A model generated the notes under the pieces. That model was not told where the DNA came from. It saw only the letters and a list, made by a program, of their open reading frames with translations, and searched no databases. The position numbers and the translations under genes were made by a program. A DNA stretch of 24,042 nucleotides from an uncultured Corynebacterium sp. (GTDB lineage: Bacteria; Actinomycetota; Actinomycetes; Mycobacteriales; Mycobacteriaceae), in assembly GCA_943908385.1 (NCBI GenBank), contig CALTTF010000022.1:1-24042 (forward strand), read 5' to 3'. This document shows, in pieces, positions 15,567-21,737 of the stretch. Within the stretch, counting starts at the first letter, position 1. Each line of letters opens with the position of its first letter.

Positions 15567-16100
15567 ATGGTGGATAGCAAGGCAGGAACATCAAAGACCG
15601 CGTTGACGGTGGCGGCGATCGCGGTCGCCGTGATCGCCATTGCCGGCGGCCTCTACTTCTTCTTGAACTGGCAGGAGAACCGCCCCGCCACCCCGCCGGC
15701 CGAGATCGAGGTCGCAGCTCACGCCGAGGGCGCCGATAACGAAGAAGAGATCTCCACCACCCCGTTCAGCGTCTGCGAATTCGGCGCCGAGTGCCCGGAG
15801 GGCGAGATCGCGCGCATCAATGCCGACGGCGCGGAGAAAATCCGTATCACCGTTCCGGACGAGGTCGCCCAGCAGCAGTGGTCGGTGCTGAGCATTTACG
15901 ACGACCCGGCAGCCAATTCCGAGCGCACCTTCACCCCGGGCGAGGCCACCGAGGTGGACATCCCCGTGACCGCGGACAACGACGGCAATGACACTCACCT
16001 CGTCGTCATGGAAGTCTCCACCCTGCTCGTCGGCACCGACGATAAAGGCGAAGAAACCCCCGTCGTGACCACCTGGGCGTTCACGACGGAGGCTGAGTAA
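15567..16100 (+). CDS. DUF2771 family membrane-anchored protein
   Basis: This is a protein of 177 residues with one N-terminal membrane segment (about 12-34, ALTVAAIAVAVIAIAGGLYFF) and an extracytoplasmic domain. The domain holds two close cysteines (VCEFGAEC, about residues 70-76) that could form a disulfide, a segment RITVPDEVAQQQWSVLSIYD and an end VVTTWAFTTE. This layout fits the corynebacterial/actinobacterial DUF2771 family, whose function is unknown. It probably lies with the upstream lipoprotein on the outer face of the membrane, although a TAGACT box suggests it can also be transcribed alone. It converges with the cold-shock gene, 25 bp away; AGCGG/CCGCT (16110-16114/16122-16126) between them is only a weak hairpin. 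Confidence 0.82.
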   Translation: MVDSKAGTSKTALTVAAIAVAVIAIAGGLYFFLNWQENRPATPPAEIEVAAHAEGADNEEEISTTPFSVCEFGAECPEGEIARINADGAEKIRITVPDEVAQQQWSVLSIYDDPAANSERTFTPGEATEVDIPVTADNDGNDTHLVVMEVSTLLVGTDDKGEETPVVTTWAFTTEAE

Positions 16101-16125
16101 AAGGCGCGGAGCGGCAGTCCCCCGC

Positions 16126-16509
16126 TTAGACGTCGAGCTCCTTCGCCACGGCGCGGAGGATCTCCGCGATCTGGCGGGACTCCTTGCGCTCCGGGTAGCG
16201 GCCCGCGTCGAGCGCCGGCTGCACCTGGGTCTCCAACATGGACATGACATCGGCCAGCATGCTGCCCAGCTCCTCCGGCTTGCGGCGGTGCACCGGGCGG
16301 CGGCGCGGCTCGTCGAGCACCTTCACGCGGAGCGCCTGCGGGCCGCGGCGGCCGGCGGCGAAATCGAATTCGATTCGCTGCCCCGGGAAGAGCTCGTCAA
16401 CGCTCTCGGGCAGGACATTCTTGCCCACGTAGACGTCTTCGTCCCCCGGGTTAGAAGCGAAGCCGAAGCCCTTGTCGGCGTCGAACCACTTCACTTTTCC
16501 TACTGGCAT
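16126..16509 (-). CDS. cspB: Cold-shock-domain protein with C-terminal extension (CspB type)
   Basis: This is an RNA/single-strand DNA-binding protein of 127 residues. The cold-shock domain (1-66) has RNP1 as KGFGFAS at about 13-19. RNP2 is DVYVGKNVL, lacking the Phe-His of classical VFVHF. It ends with GRRGPQALRVKVLDEP. A 60-residue C-terminal extension (EELGSMLADVMSMLETQVQPALDAGRYPERKESRQIAEILRAVAKELDV region) is predicted helical and matches the mycobacterial CspB (Rv0871) layout. The ATG has GAGGG about 10 nt upstream. TACACT at 16557-16552 is a good -10 box, giving a short leader rather than the long cold-sensing leader of E. coli cspA. Confidence 0.93.
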   Translation of the reverse strand: MPVGKVKWFDADKGFGFASNPGDEDVYVGKNVLPESVDELFPGQRIEFDFAAGRRGPQALRVKVLDEPRRRPVHRRKPEELGSMLADVMSMLETQVQPALDAGRYPERKESRQIAEILRAVAKELDV

Positions 16510-16551
16510 GCGCGATCACACCCTCGATAATCGAAAGAATTCAAAGGAAAC

Positions 16552-16557
16552 AGTGTA
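16552..16557 (-). promoter_or_regulatory. Putative -10 box of cspB
   Basis: TACACT on the minus strand fits TANANT and would give a leader of about 36 nt. The -35 is weak. Confidence 0.5.
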
Positions 16558-16614
16558 GCGCCACCGCTCCCCACCGCCTAGTCCGCCCATTCACGACACG
16601 CGGACGGTAACGGG

Positions 16615-16630
16615 TGTGCGACAGGTCACG
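16615..16630. promoter_or_regulatory. GlxR/CRP-like binding site
   Basis: TGTGC-GACAGG-TCACG matches 8 of 10 fixed bases of TGTGA-N6-TCACA. CRP/GlxR control of rpf genes is known in mycobacteria and C. glutamicum; use of this site here is inference. Confidence 0.4.
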
Positions 16631-16717
16631 AATCCCCTATTTCCGCAGGTAATAAACCATAAACGCTCGCTGTCCCTAATCACAACTTTCACACGCATCA
16701 CAAATCGTGCTGAGAAC

Positions 16718-16746
16718 GTGACTCAATCGTTATAAACGGATACAGT
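16718..16746 (+). promoter_or_regulatory. Putative rpf promoter
   Basis: GTGACT (16718-16723) and TACAGT (16741-16746) are spaced 17 bp apart, giving a start near 16753 and a leader of about 270 nt. TATAAA at 16731-16736 is an alternative -10. Confidence 0.45.
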
Positions 16747-16785
16747 TCTTGCCATGCCCCGTACGCGGGCGTGACCTTTTAACGC

Positions 16786-16817
16786 TGCCAGCCACGTTCA
16801 GTTTTGTCCGGCTGGCA
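16786..16817 (+). promoter_or_regulatory. Hairpin directly upstream of the rpf riboswitch
   Basis: TGCCAGCC (16786-16793) and GGCTGGCA (16810-16817) form a perfect 8-bp stem with a 16-nt loop, ending a few bases before the riboswitch. It is followed by A-rich sequence, not by a T-tract. Confidence 0.6.
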
Positions 16818-16819
16818 AT

Positions 16820-16996
16820 AAATACGACGCAAGTACACAAGTACATAGGACAAAAGCGGGGGACCCACCCAGCACAGCGCGACACTCGCCAGTGCACCGC
16901 GGAGCGAGCTCCGCTTGGGGTGAAGCCGCCAGCTACAGCGCGGCCAGGCGATCAAAAACCTCAGCCTGAACCCGACAGCTCACCTCGCAGACGTAG
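16820..16996 (+). ncRNA. c-di-AMP riboswitch (ydaO-yuaA type) in the rpf leader
   Basis: The conserved blocks of the ydaO-yuaA aptamer are present in order. AGCGGGGGACCCAC is at 16855-16868, then a GC-rich hairpin GCGGAGCGAGCTCCGC (16899-16914), then TTGGGGTGAAGCC (16915-16927), and finally GAACCCGACAGCTCACCTCG (16968-16987). A short outer pairing, TACG (16823-16826) with CGTA (16992-16995), may form P1. The class binds c-di-AMP and in actinobacteria is often found before cell-wall hydrolase genes such as rpf (established). Only about 25 nt separate it from the rpf start, so control of ribosome access is possible. CCTC (16983-16986) in the aptamer could pair with GAGG (17004-17007) at the ribosome-binding site. 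Exact borders are approximate. Confidence 0.92.
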
Positions 16997-17021
16997 AACA
17001 AGAGAGGAAACACACCCCATT

Positions 17022-17732
17022 ATGGGACGTCACAGCAAGCAGAACCGTAACCTGTCCACCAAGGTCGCCGCTGGCGCTACCGCTGCCCTGGCCACCACCG
17101 CCCTGATCAGCCCGATCGCTTCCGCTGCCCCGGATTCCGACTGGGACCGTCTCGCACAGTGCGAGGCCGGCGGCAACTGGCACATCAACACCGGCAACGG
17201 CTACTACGGCGGCCTGCAGTTCAACGCCGGCACCTGGCGCGCATACGGCGGCAACGAGTTCGCTCCGCTGCCGCACCAGGCAACCCGCGAGCAGCAGATC
17301 GCTGTCGCTGAGCGCACCCTCGCCGGCCAGGGCTGGGGCGCATGGCCCGCATGCTCCGCCCGCCTGGGCCTGAACTCCGCTCCGACCCCGCGCAACGTTT
17401 CGGCCAACAAGCCGAAGCCTGCCCCGAAGCCGGCCGCCACCCCGAAGCCGAAGGCTGCTCCGAAGCCGGCCGCCAAGAAGAGCACCGAGCTCGAGGTCGA
17501 CAAGGTTTACTCCTCCATCACCCGCGAGCTGAACAACCGCGGCATCGCCGTCCCGGCCCGCGTCACCGAGACCTACAAGGCCAACCGCAACGACTACAAC
17601 GCGTTCTACCTGGCTAACAAGCCGCTGGTCGACGCTGTTCTCGCCGGCGACAACCAGGCCATCGTCTCCGCGATCCAGGCCAACGTCAACGACTACGTCT
17701 CCGACCTGAAGACGCAGTACATCGGCGGCTAA
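17022..17732 (+). CDS. rpf1: Resuscitation-promoting factor (secreted lytic transglycosylase)
   Basis: This is a secreted peptidoglycan hydrolase that helps dormant cells resume growth. It has 236 residues. The signal peptide (1-36) ends at SAA/ASAAP. The Rpf domain at about 37-118 begins DSDWDRLAQCEAGGNW, with the catalytic glutamate E48 and the disulfide cysteines C47 and C111. A Lys/Pro/Ala-rich linker (about 128-153), probably wall-spanning, leads to a helical C-terminal domain (155-236) of unknown role. It lacks the G5/DUF348 domains of Rpf2-type proteins, so it resembles Rpf1; the symbol is by analogy. The ATG at 17022 fits the signal peptide, with AGAGAGGA about 13 nt upstream, an unusually long gap. 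Expression is probably governed by the c-di-AMP riboswitch in its leader. Confidence 0.94.
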   Translation: MGRHSKQNRNLSTKVAAGATAALATTALISPIASAAPDSDWDRLAQCEAGGNWHINTGNGYYGGLQFNAGTWRAYGGNEFAPLPHQATREQQIAVAERTLAGQGWGAWPACSARLGLNSAPTPRNVSANKPKPAPKPAATPKPKAAPKPAAKKSTELEVDKVYSSITRELNNRGIAVPARVTETYKANRNDYNAFYLANKPLVDAVLAGDNQAIVSAIQANVNDYVSDLKTQYIGG

Positions 17733-17753
17733 TCGCTTTAGCGCAAACGATCA

Positions 17754-17790
17754 AGAGCGCCCACCCCTCGCGGGGCGGGCGCTCTTTTTC
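17754..17790 (+). terminator. Strong intrinsic terminator after rpf
   Basis: AGAGCGCCC (17754-17762) pairs with GGGCGCTCT (17777-17785). An inner CCCC/GGGG stem closes a TCGC loop, and five T follow in all from the end of the stem (17785-17789). It would stop rpf transcription before the converging thiosulfate transporter gene. Confidence 0.92.
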
Positions 17791-17816
17791 TATGCGACTC
17801 CTAGAAGGACTCAGAT

Positions 17817-19241
17817 CTAGTCCGCGGCATCCTTGACCACGGTGATCTGCCAACCAGCGTTCTGGTTCTGCACGAAGTCCTTCACGCCGTGGCCGTTATC
17901 GGCGGCCCACTGCGGAATGGACTCGGTGGCCTGGGTGCAGTCGAAGTCAATGACCAATTCTTCACCCGGCTCAAGTTCGGACATCGCTTCTTTCGCCTCA
18001 ATGAGCGGGAACGGGCACACTGCACCGAGAGTGTCAAGAGCGTAGCGTCCGTCGCCCAGCGGGCGGGCCGTGGTGTCCTGCTTCGGCTTCGCTTTCAGGC
18101 CGACACCGCCGGAAGAGGAGACGATGTTGAACTTCGGCGCCTCCTCGACCTCGGATTCGCGCGGCTCGACACCGGCGAGCTGCGGGTCGCTGATGGACTC
18201 GTCGGTGGTGTACACGCCGGAGTCCGTGGCAGCGCCCTGCTTCACGCCGGACGGCTTCAGCCACAGCTTCGCTCCGACGAAGACGCCCAGAGCGATGAAC
18301 GCCGTGGCGACCCAGCCCTGGTAGCTGAACAACGAGGTCTGGACCATGCCGTTGCCGACGGTGCAGCCGCCGGCCAGGGATGCGCCGACACCCATGCCGA
18401 TGCCGCCGACGATCGCGCGGACGGAGGTGCGGCCGTCCGGCACACGGACGCGGAATTCGCCGGAAATCTTCGCAGCAATGTAGGAGCCGACCAGGATGCC
18501 CAGGACCAGCAGGGTGCCCCAGTTCAGGAACTTGCCATCGCCGGTGGTGATGTAGCTCATCAGGTGCGCAGACGGGGTGGTGATGCCCAGGCCGTCGTTA
18601 CGCCCCGTCGCAGCGGACAGCGGCCACGCCAGCACACCGAGCAGGCCGATGACGGCACCAGCGGTGTACGGGTGCAGCGGCTTGCGGTACCACGGCTGCT
18701 CCAGGGTGACCTTCGGCTTCGCGGCGTCGCGGGCGAGGAAGCGCTGCGCGACATACGCAGTGGCGAGAGCGAACGGGATCGCGAACCACCACACGGAGAT
18801 GCCGAAGGTCTGCGGAAGAGTGGTCCAGCCGGTGTCCCATTCCTTCAGCTTGTCGTTGAAGCCGGAGAGGAAGCCGCTCTTCATGGCGGATGCGGACAAG
18901 CCGTAGAACAGCAGCGCGAACCAGGAGCCGACCAAGCCTTCGCCTGAGCGGTACCAGGTGCCCGAGGCGCAACCGCCGGCGAGAATGATCGCCAGGCCGA
19001 AGATGAAGCCGCCGAGTGCGACGGCGATCGGCGCAAAAGTGCGGTACTCCGGCGAGATGACGCCGAGCGACGTCAGCGCCGCAAGGCCGATGGCGTGGAC
19101 AGCAATGACGATGAAGAACGCGACAAGGCCGCGCCCCTGCTTCTGCAGGAAGACATCGCGCAGCATGCCGGTCACGCAGAATCGTCCGCGTTGCATGACG
19201 ATGCCCAGGGCCGCGCCGACCGCTAAGCCGGTCAGAATCAT
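17817..19241 (-). CDS. tsuA: Thiosulfate transporter TsuA (YeeE/YedE) fused to a TusA domain
   Basis: This is an inner-membrane sulfur-compound importer of 474 residues. Residues 1-330 form the YeeE/YedE transporter, with about 9-10 membrane or re-entrant helices. The three pathway cysteines lie in the expected motifs: C22 in GRFCVTG, C91 in LAGGCASG and C293 in LAGGCTVGNG. A hydrophilic linker (331-395) joins it to a complete TusA/SirA-like sulfurtransferase domain (about 396-474) with the active C409 in LGAVCPFPLIEAKEAM. In the well-studied case TsuA and its TusA-like partner TsuB are separate proteins, so this fusion would hand sulfur from pore to carrier within one chain (inference). GGAGG lies 5 nt before the ATG. 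Selenium transport (YedE/SelD-linked) is the main alternative. Confidence 0.92.
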   Translation of the reverse strand: MILTGLAVGAALGIVMQRGRFCVTGMLRDVFLQKQGRGLVAFFIVIAVHAIGLAALTSLGVISPEYRTFAPIAVALGGFIFGLAIILAGGCASGTWYRSGEGLVGSWFALLFYGLSASAMKSGFLSGFNDKLKEWDTGWTTLPQTFGISVWWFAIPFALATAYVAQRFLARDAAKPKVTLEQPWYRKPLHPYTAGAVIGLLGVLAWPLSAATGRNDGLGITTPSAHLMSYITTGDGKFLNWGTLLVLGILVGSYIAAKISGEFRVRVPDGRTSVRAIVGGIGMGVGASLAGGCTVGNGMVQTSLFSYQGWVATAFIALGVFVGAKLWLKPSGVKQGAATDSGVYTTDESISDPQLAGVEPRESEVEEAPKFNIVSSSGGVGLKAKPKQDTTARPLGDGRYALDTLGAVCPFPLIEAKEAMSELEPGEELVIDFDCTQATESIPQWAADNGHGVKDFVQNQNAGWQITVVKDAAD

Positions 19242-19283
19242 GGAAACCTCCAGTACTTCGATTGAGTTGTGAAATCTCCGCGA

Positions 19284-19345
19284 AGTCTACAGTCCATGAA
19301 CCAATTAGTCTAGATTCTCCACAACTATCCAAACAGAGCTGTCTA
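19284..19345 (-). promoter_or_regulatory. tsuA promoter with McbR-like boxes
   Basis: A minus-strand TAGACT at 19289-19284 is a good -10 box, leaving a leader of about 37 nt. Two sequences match 8 of 10 fixed bases of the corynebacterial McbR box TAGAC-N6-GTCTA: 19297-19312 (TGAAC-N6-GTCTA) and 19330-19345 (CAAAC-N6-GTCTA). The first covers the -35 region. McbR represses sulfur-assimilation genes in C. glutamicum (established); its action here is inference. Confidence 0.4.
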
Positions 19346-19350
19346 TTCAC

Positions 19351-19399
19351 TCGAGAAAAAGAAAACCGCGCAACGCCTCAGTGAGGAAGCATTGCGCGG
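19351..19399 (-). terminator. Intrinsic terminator after the 66-residue gene
   Basis: On the minus strand CCGCGCAA (19399-19392) pairs with TTGCGCGG (19373-19366), with an inner CCTC/GAGG stem. TTTTCTTTTT (19365-19356) follows. It separates the small gene from tsuA. Confidence 0.9.
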
Positions 19400-19419
19400 C
19401 CGCGGAAAGCTGCGACAGC

Positions 19420-19620
19420 TTACTGCGCGGTGTTGACGCGCAGCGTGTTGTGCACGTAACCGGTCTCCTCCCACGGACGGGGCAGGATCAGGTCGTTGCC
19501 GAAGGGGCTGTTGGCGCCCGTGAGCTTGGAGGAGATCTCCGTCACCGGGTGGCCGTTACCCGGGGTGTGCGCAGGCCACGCCGGGTTGATCTGGGTGATG
19601 TTGTCAACGTCTTTAGCCAT
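19420..19620 (-). CDS. Small protein of unknown function (66 residues)
   Basis: I do not recognise this protein. It runs MAKDVDNITQINPAWPAHTP to ETGYVHNTLRVNTAQ, has no membrane segment, signal peptide or cysteine, and is rich in Pro, Asn and Thr. The start is taken as the ATG at 19620, with GAAAG 10 nt upstream; two further ATGs at 19629 and 19626 are in frame but sit on the ribosome-binding site. Coding status is supported by normal high-GC third positions, the upstream site and a strong terminator 21 bp after the stop. It is transcribed alone, divergent from the helicase-associated gene by 53 bp. No function is proposed. Confidence 0.72.
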   Translation of the reverse strand: MAKDVDNITQINPAWPAHTPGNGHPVTEISSKLTGANSPFGNDLILPRPWEETGYVHNTLRVNTAQ

Positions 19621-19657
19621 GACCATCATTCTTTCACGTCACCGCCGGAAACGCACG

Positions 19658-19663
19658 TAAACT
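19658..19663 (+). promoter_or_regulatory. Putative -10 box of the helicase-associated gene
   Basis: TAAACT fits TANANT and lies 10 nt before the ATG at 19674, so the leader would be about 3-4 nt. No Shine-Dalgarno is present. Confidence 0.45.
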
Positions 19664-19673
19664 CACCCCCGCA

Positions 19674-21737
19674 ATGAATTCCTTCACCCGTTCGCTCACC
19701 GCACTCGACGACGACGCGCTGCGCCGGCTCATCGCCGCCCGCCCGGACGCGTTCTTTCCCGCGCCGCCGCAGATCGCTTCGCTGGCAACGCGCCTTGCGC
19801 TTCCAGGGTCGATTGCACGAGCTTTACGACGCCTGACCGCCCCCGACCTGGCATTTCTGGAACGCCTCGCCGATTCCGGAGCAGAATTCGACCCGTACGA
19901 CGCCACTGCCGAGGCCGCGGAAGGACTACTCGACAACCTCCGCGCTCACGCGCTCGTCTTCGGCGACGACGATGAGCTCCGCATCGCGCCGGGGGTACTC
20001 AGCGCTGTCCCCGCCGGCTGGCGCGTGACCGATCCTGTGCCGGACAACCTCAAAGAGCTCATGGCAGATATCTCCTCCCCCGAACGCAAGGTGCTGGACA
20101 CACTCGCCACCAATGGTGGTGTGGGCACTACGAAGGCTGCTGCACCGGATGCGGCCCCGGATACGCCCATCGCCACGCTCATCGCGAAGGGTCTGCTCGT
20201 CCGCGTCAACTCCGATACGGTCCGTCTCCCCCGCCCCGTCCGCGATGTGTTGCGCGGCCATCCGCCGCGAACCTTCCCCATGACGGAGCCGGCCACACCG
20301 GACATCGACCAGGACCACGTCGACACCGCCGCCGCGACGCAGGGGCTGGATGCTGTCCGGCAGCTCCGCCAACTCATCACGCTGCTGCTTTCCGAGCCCG
20401 TCGCACTGAATAAAGACGGCAGCGTGGGAGTGCGCGCCCGAGCGAATTTACGCAAAGAGCTCGGCTTCGACCCAGCTCTCTTGATCACCATCGGCGAGTC
20501 CGCGGGGCTGATCGGCCGCGGCAATGTCGACGACACCGATGTCCTCGCTGCCACTAAGGACGCCCTCACATGGCTGGACGCGACGCTGTCCGACCAATGG
20601 GCGATCCTGCTCGCCGGATGGGCCGCCTCCCCGTGGCGGACTGATGAAGACGCAAAGCTCCTCTCCCCAGACATGCACTCCCCCGATGCCCGCGGGGCAC
20701 GCCTGACGATCCTGCGCCATCACGGCGACACCGAGCGTCTCTTCTATTTCGCTCCCCTGCCAGCCTCACAGCTGCCGCCGTCCTTTATCAACACCACCAT
20801 CCACGAAGCCCGCTTCGTGGGCGCGCTCGATTCGACTCCTACAGCATCGACACCGCTGGCGGCGCTTCTCGACGGCGCCGATATCGCCGCCGCGACCCGC
20901 GAACTCGTGCCCGCCCCGGTGGACACTCTCATCGCGCAGGCCGACATGACGGTGCTCGCACCCGGCCCGCTCGAACCCGACATGGGCGCATTCCTGGAAA
21001 ATATCGCGGAGCTCGAGTCGCCCGGTGTGGCCAGCGTGTGGCGCATTTCCGACGCTTCGGTCCGCCGCGGCCTCGATGCGGGACTCACAGCAGAAGAGAT
21101 CCACGCCTGGCTGAATGACCATGTCATGGGCGAGGTGCCTCAGGGCATTGCATTTCTCATCGACGACACCGCCCGCACCCACGGTTCCATCCGGGCGGGA
21201 GCCGCGATGAGCTATATCCGCAGCGCGGACCCTGCACTCATCACGACGGCGGCGGAAAAACTCAGCGGAATCATCCGCCCCCTGGCACCGACCGTCGCAG
21301 TGTCCCAGCTGCCTTTACCTAAACTCATGGAGGCTCTTCGCAAGGCGGGCCTGCAGCCCACCGCCGAAGACGAAACGGGCGCGCAGCTGAACATGGCGCC
21401 CGAGCCGGCACTGGTTCCCGCCACTCCTTCTCACCTACCGCGCCCGACCGCGGTCACCGACGAGCAGGCCGAGCAGATCATCGCGCGCCTGCGCTCGGAG
21501 GGAACCAGCGCGGAGCCCGCGCCGCCACCCGCCGGGGACACCATCGAAACACTGCGCGCCGCCGCACGCGGCAAGCGCCAGGTCACGCTGGGCTACGTGG
21601 ATAAGAACGGCCGCGGGAAGACACTCACCGCCTGGCCTTTGTCGGTATCTGCCGGGCAGGTCGACGCGCATGTTCCGGCCACCGACTCGGTGGTGCGCAT
21701 CGCTTTGCCCCGCATCACCAAAGTCGTGATGACCTAG
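19674..21737 (+). CDS. XPB/Ssl2 helicase-associated protein
   Basis: This is a soluble protein of 687 residues that resembles the actinobacterial family annotated as helicase-associated or XPB/Ssl2-like N-terminal domain (Rv0862c type). It opens with SFTRSLTALDDDALRRLIAARPDAF, continues with repeated winged-helix-like segments (FLERLADSG, LMADISSPERKVLDTLATNG), and has the middle domain with MTVLAPGPLEPDMGAFLENIAELESPGVASVWRISDASVRRGLDAGLTAEEI. It ends in a WYL-like segment (VTLGYVDKNGRGKTLTAWPLSVSAGQVDAH...RITKVVM). It has no Walker motifs, so it is not itself a helicase. In M. tuberculosis the XPB helicase gene (Rv0861c) is adjacent; here it is not. Its stop shares CTAG with the stop of the converging dehydrogenase gene. 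Confidence 0.88.
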   Translation: MNSFTRSLTALDDDALRRLIAARPDAFFPAPPQIASLATRLALPGSIARALRRLTAPDLAFLERLADSGAEFDPYDATAEAAEGLLDNLRAHALVFGDDDELRIAPGVLSAVPAGWRVTDPVPDNLKELMADISSPERKVLDTLATNGGVGTTKAAAPDAAPDTPIATLIAKGLLVRVNSDTVRLPRPVRDVLRGHPPRTFPMTEPATPDIDQDHVDTAAATQGLDAVRQLRQLITLLLSEPVALNKDGSVGVRARANLRKELGFDPALLITIGESAGLIGRGNVDDTDVLAATKDALTWLDATLSDQWAILLAGWAASPWRTDEDAKLLSPDMHSPDARGARLTILRHHGDTERLFYFAPLPASQLPPSFINTTIHEARFVGALDSTPTASTPLAALLDGADIAAATRELVPAPVDTLIAQADMTVLAPGPLEPDMGAFLENIAELESPGVASVWRISDASVRRGLDAGLTAEEIHAWLNDHVMGEVPQGIAFLIDDTARTHGSIRAGAAMSYIRSADPALITTAAEKLSGIIRPLAPTVAVSQLPLPKLMEALRKAGLQPTAEDETGAQLNMAPEPALVPATPSHLPRPTAVTDEQAEQIIARLRSEGTSAEPAPPPAGDTIETLRAAARGKRQVTLGYVDKNGRGKTLTAWPLSVSAGQVDAHVPATDSVVRIALPRITKVVMT

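Larger units (their letters stand above)
16510..17021 (+). other. Long control region between cspB and rpf
   Basis: This 512-bp stretch has no credible gene. From left to right it holds the cspB promoter, a GlxR/CRP-like site, the rpf promoter, a leader hairpin, a c-di-AMP riboswitch and the rpf ribosome-binding site. An open frame from 16749 into rpf exists, but it runs through the riboswitch and lacks coding character. Confidence 0.8.

Noticed and set aside
16749..17021. Longer N-terminus for Rpf
   Set aside because: The extra 91 codons coincide with the riboswitch and would destroy the signal peptide position.
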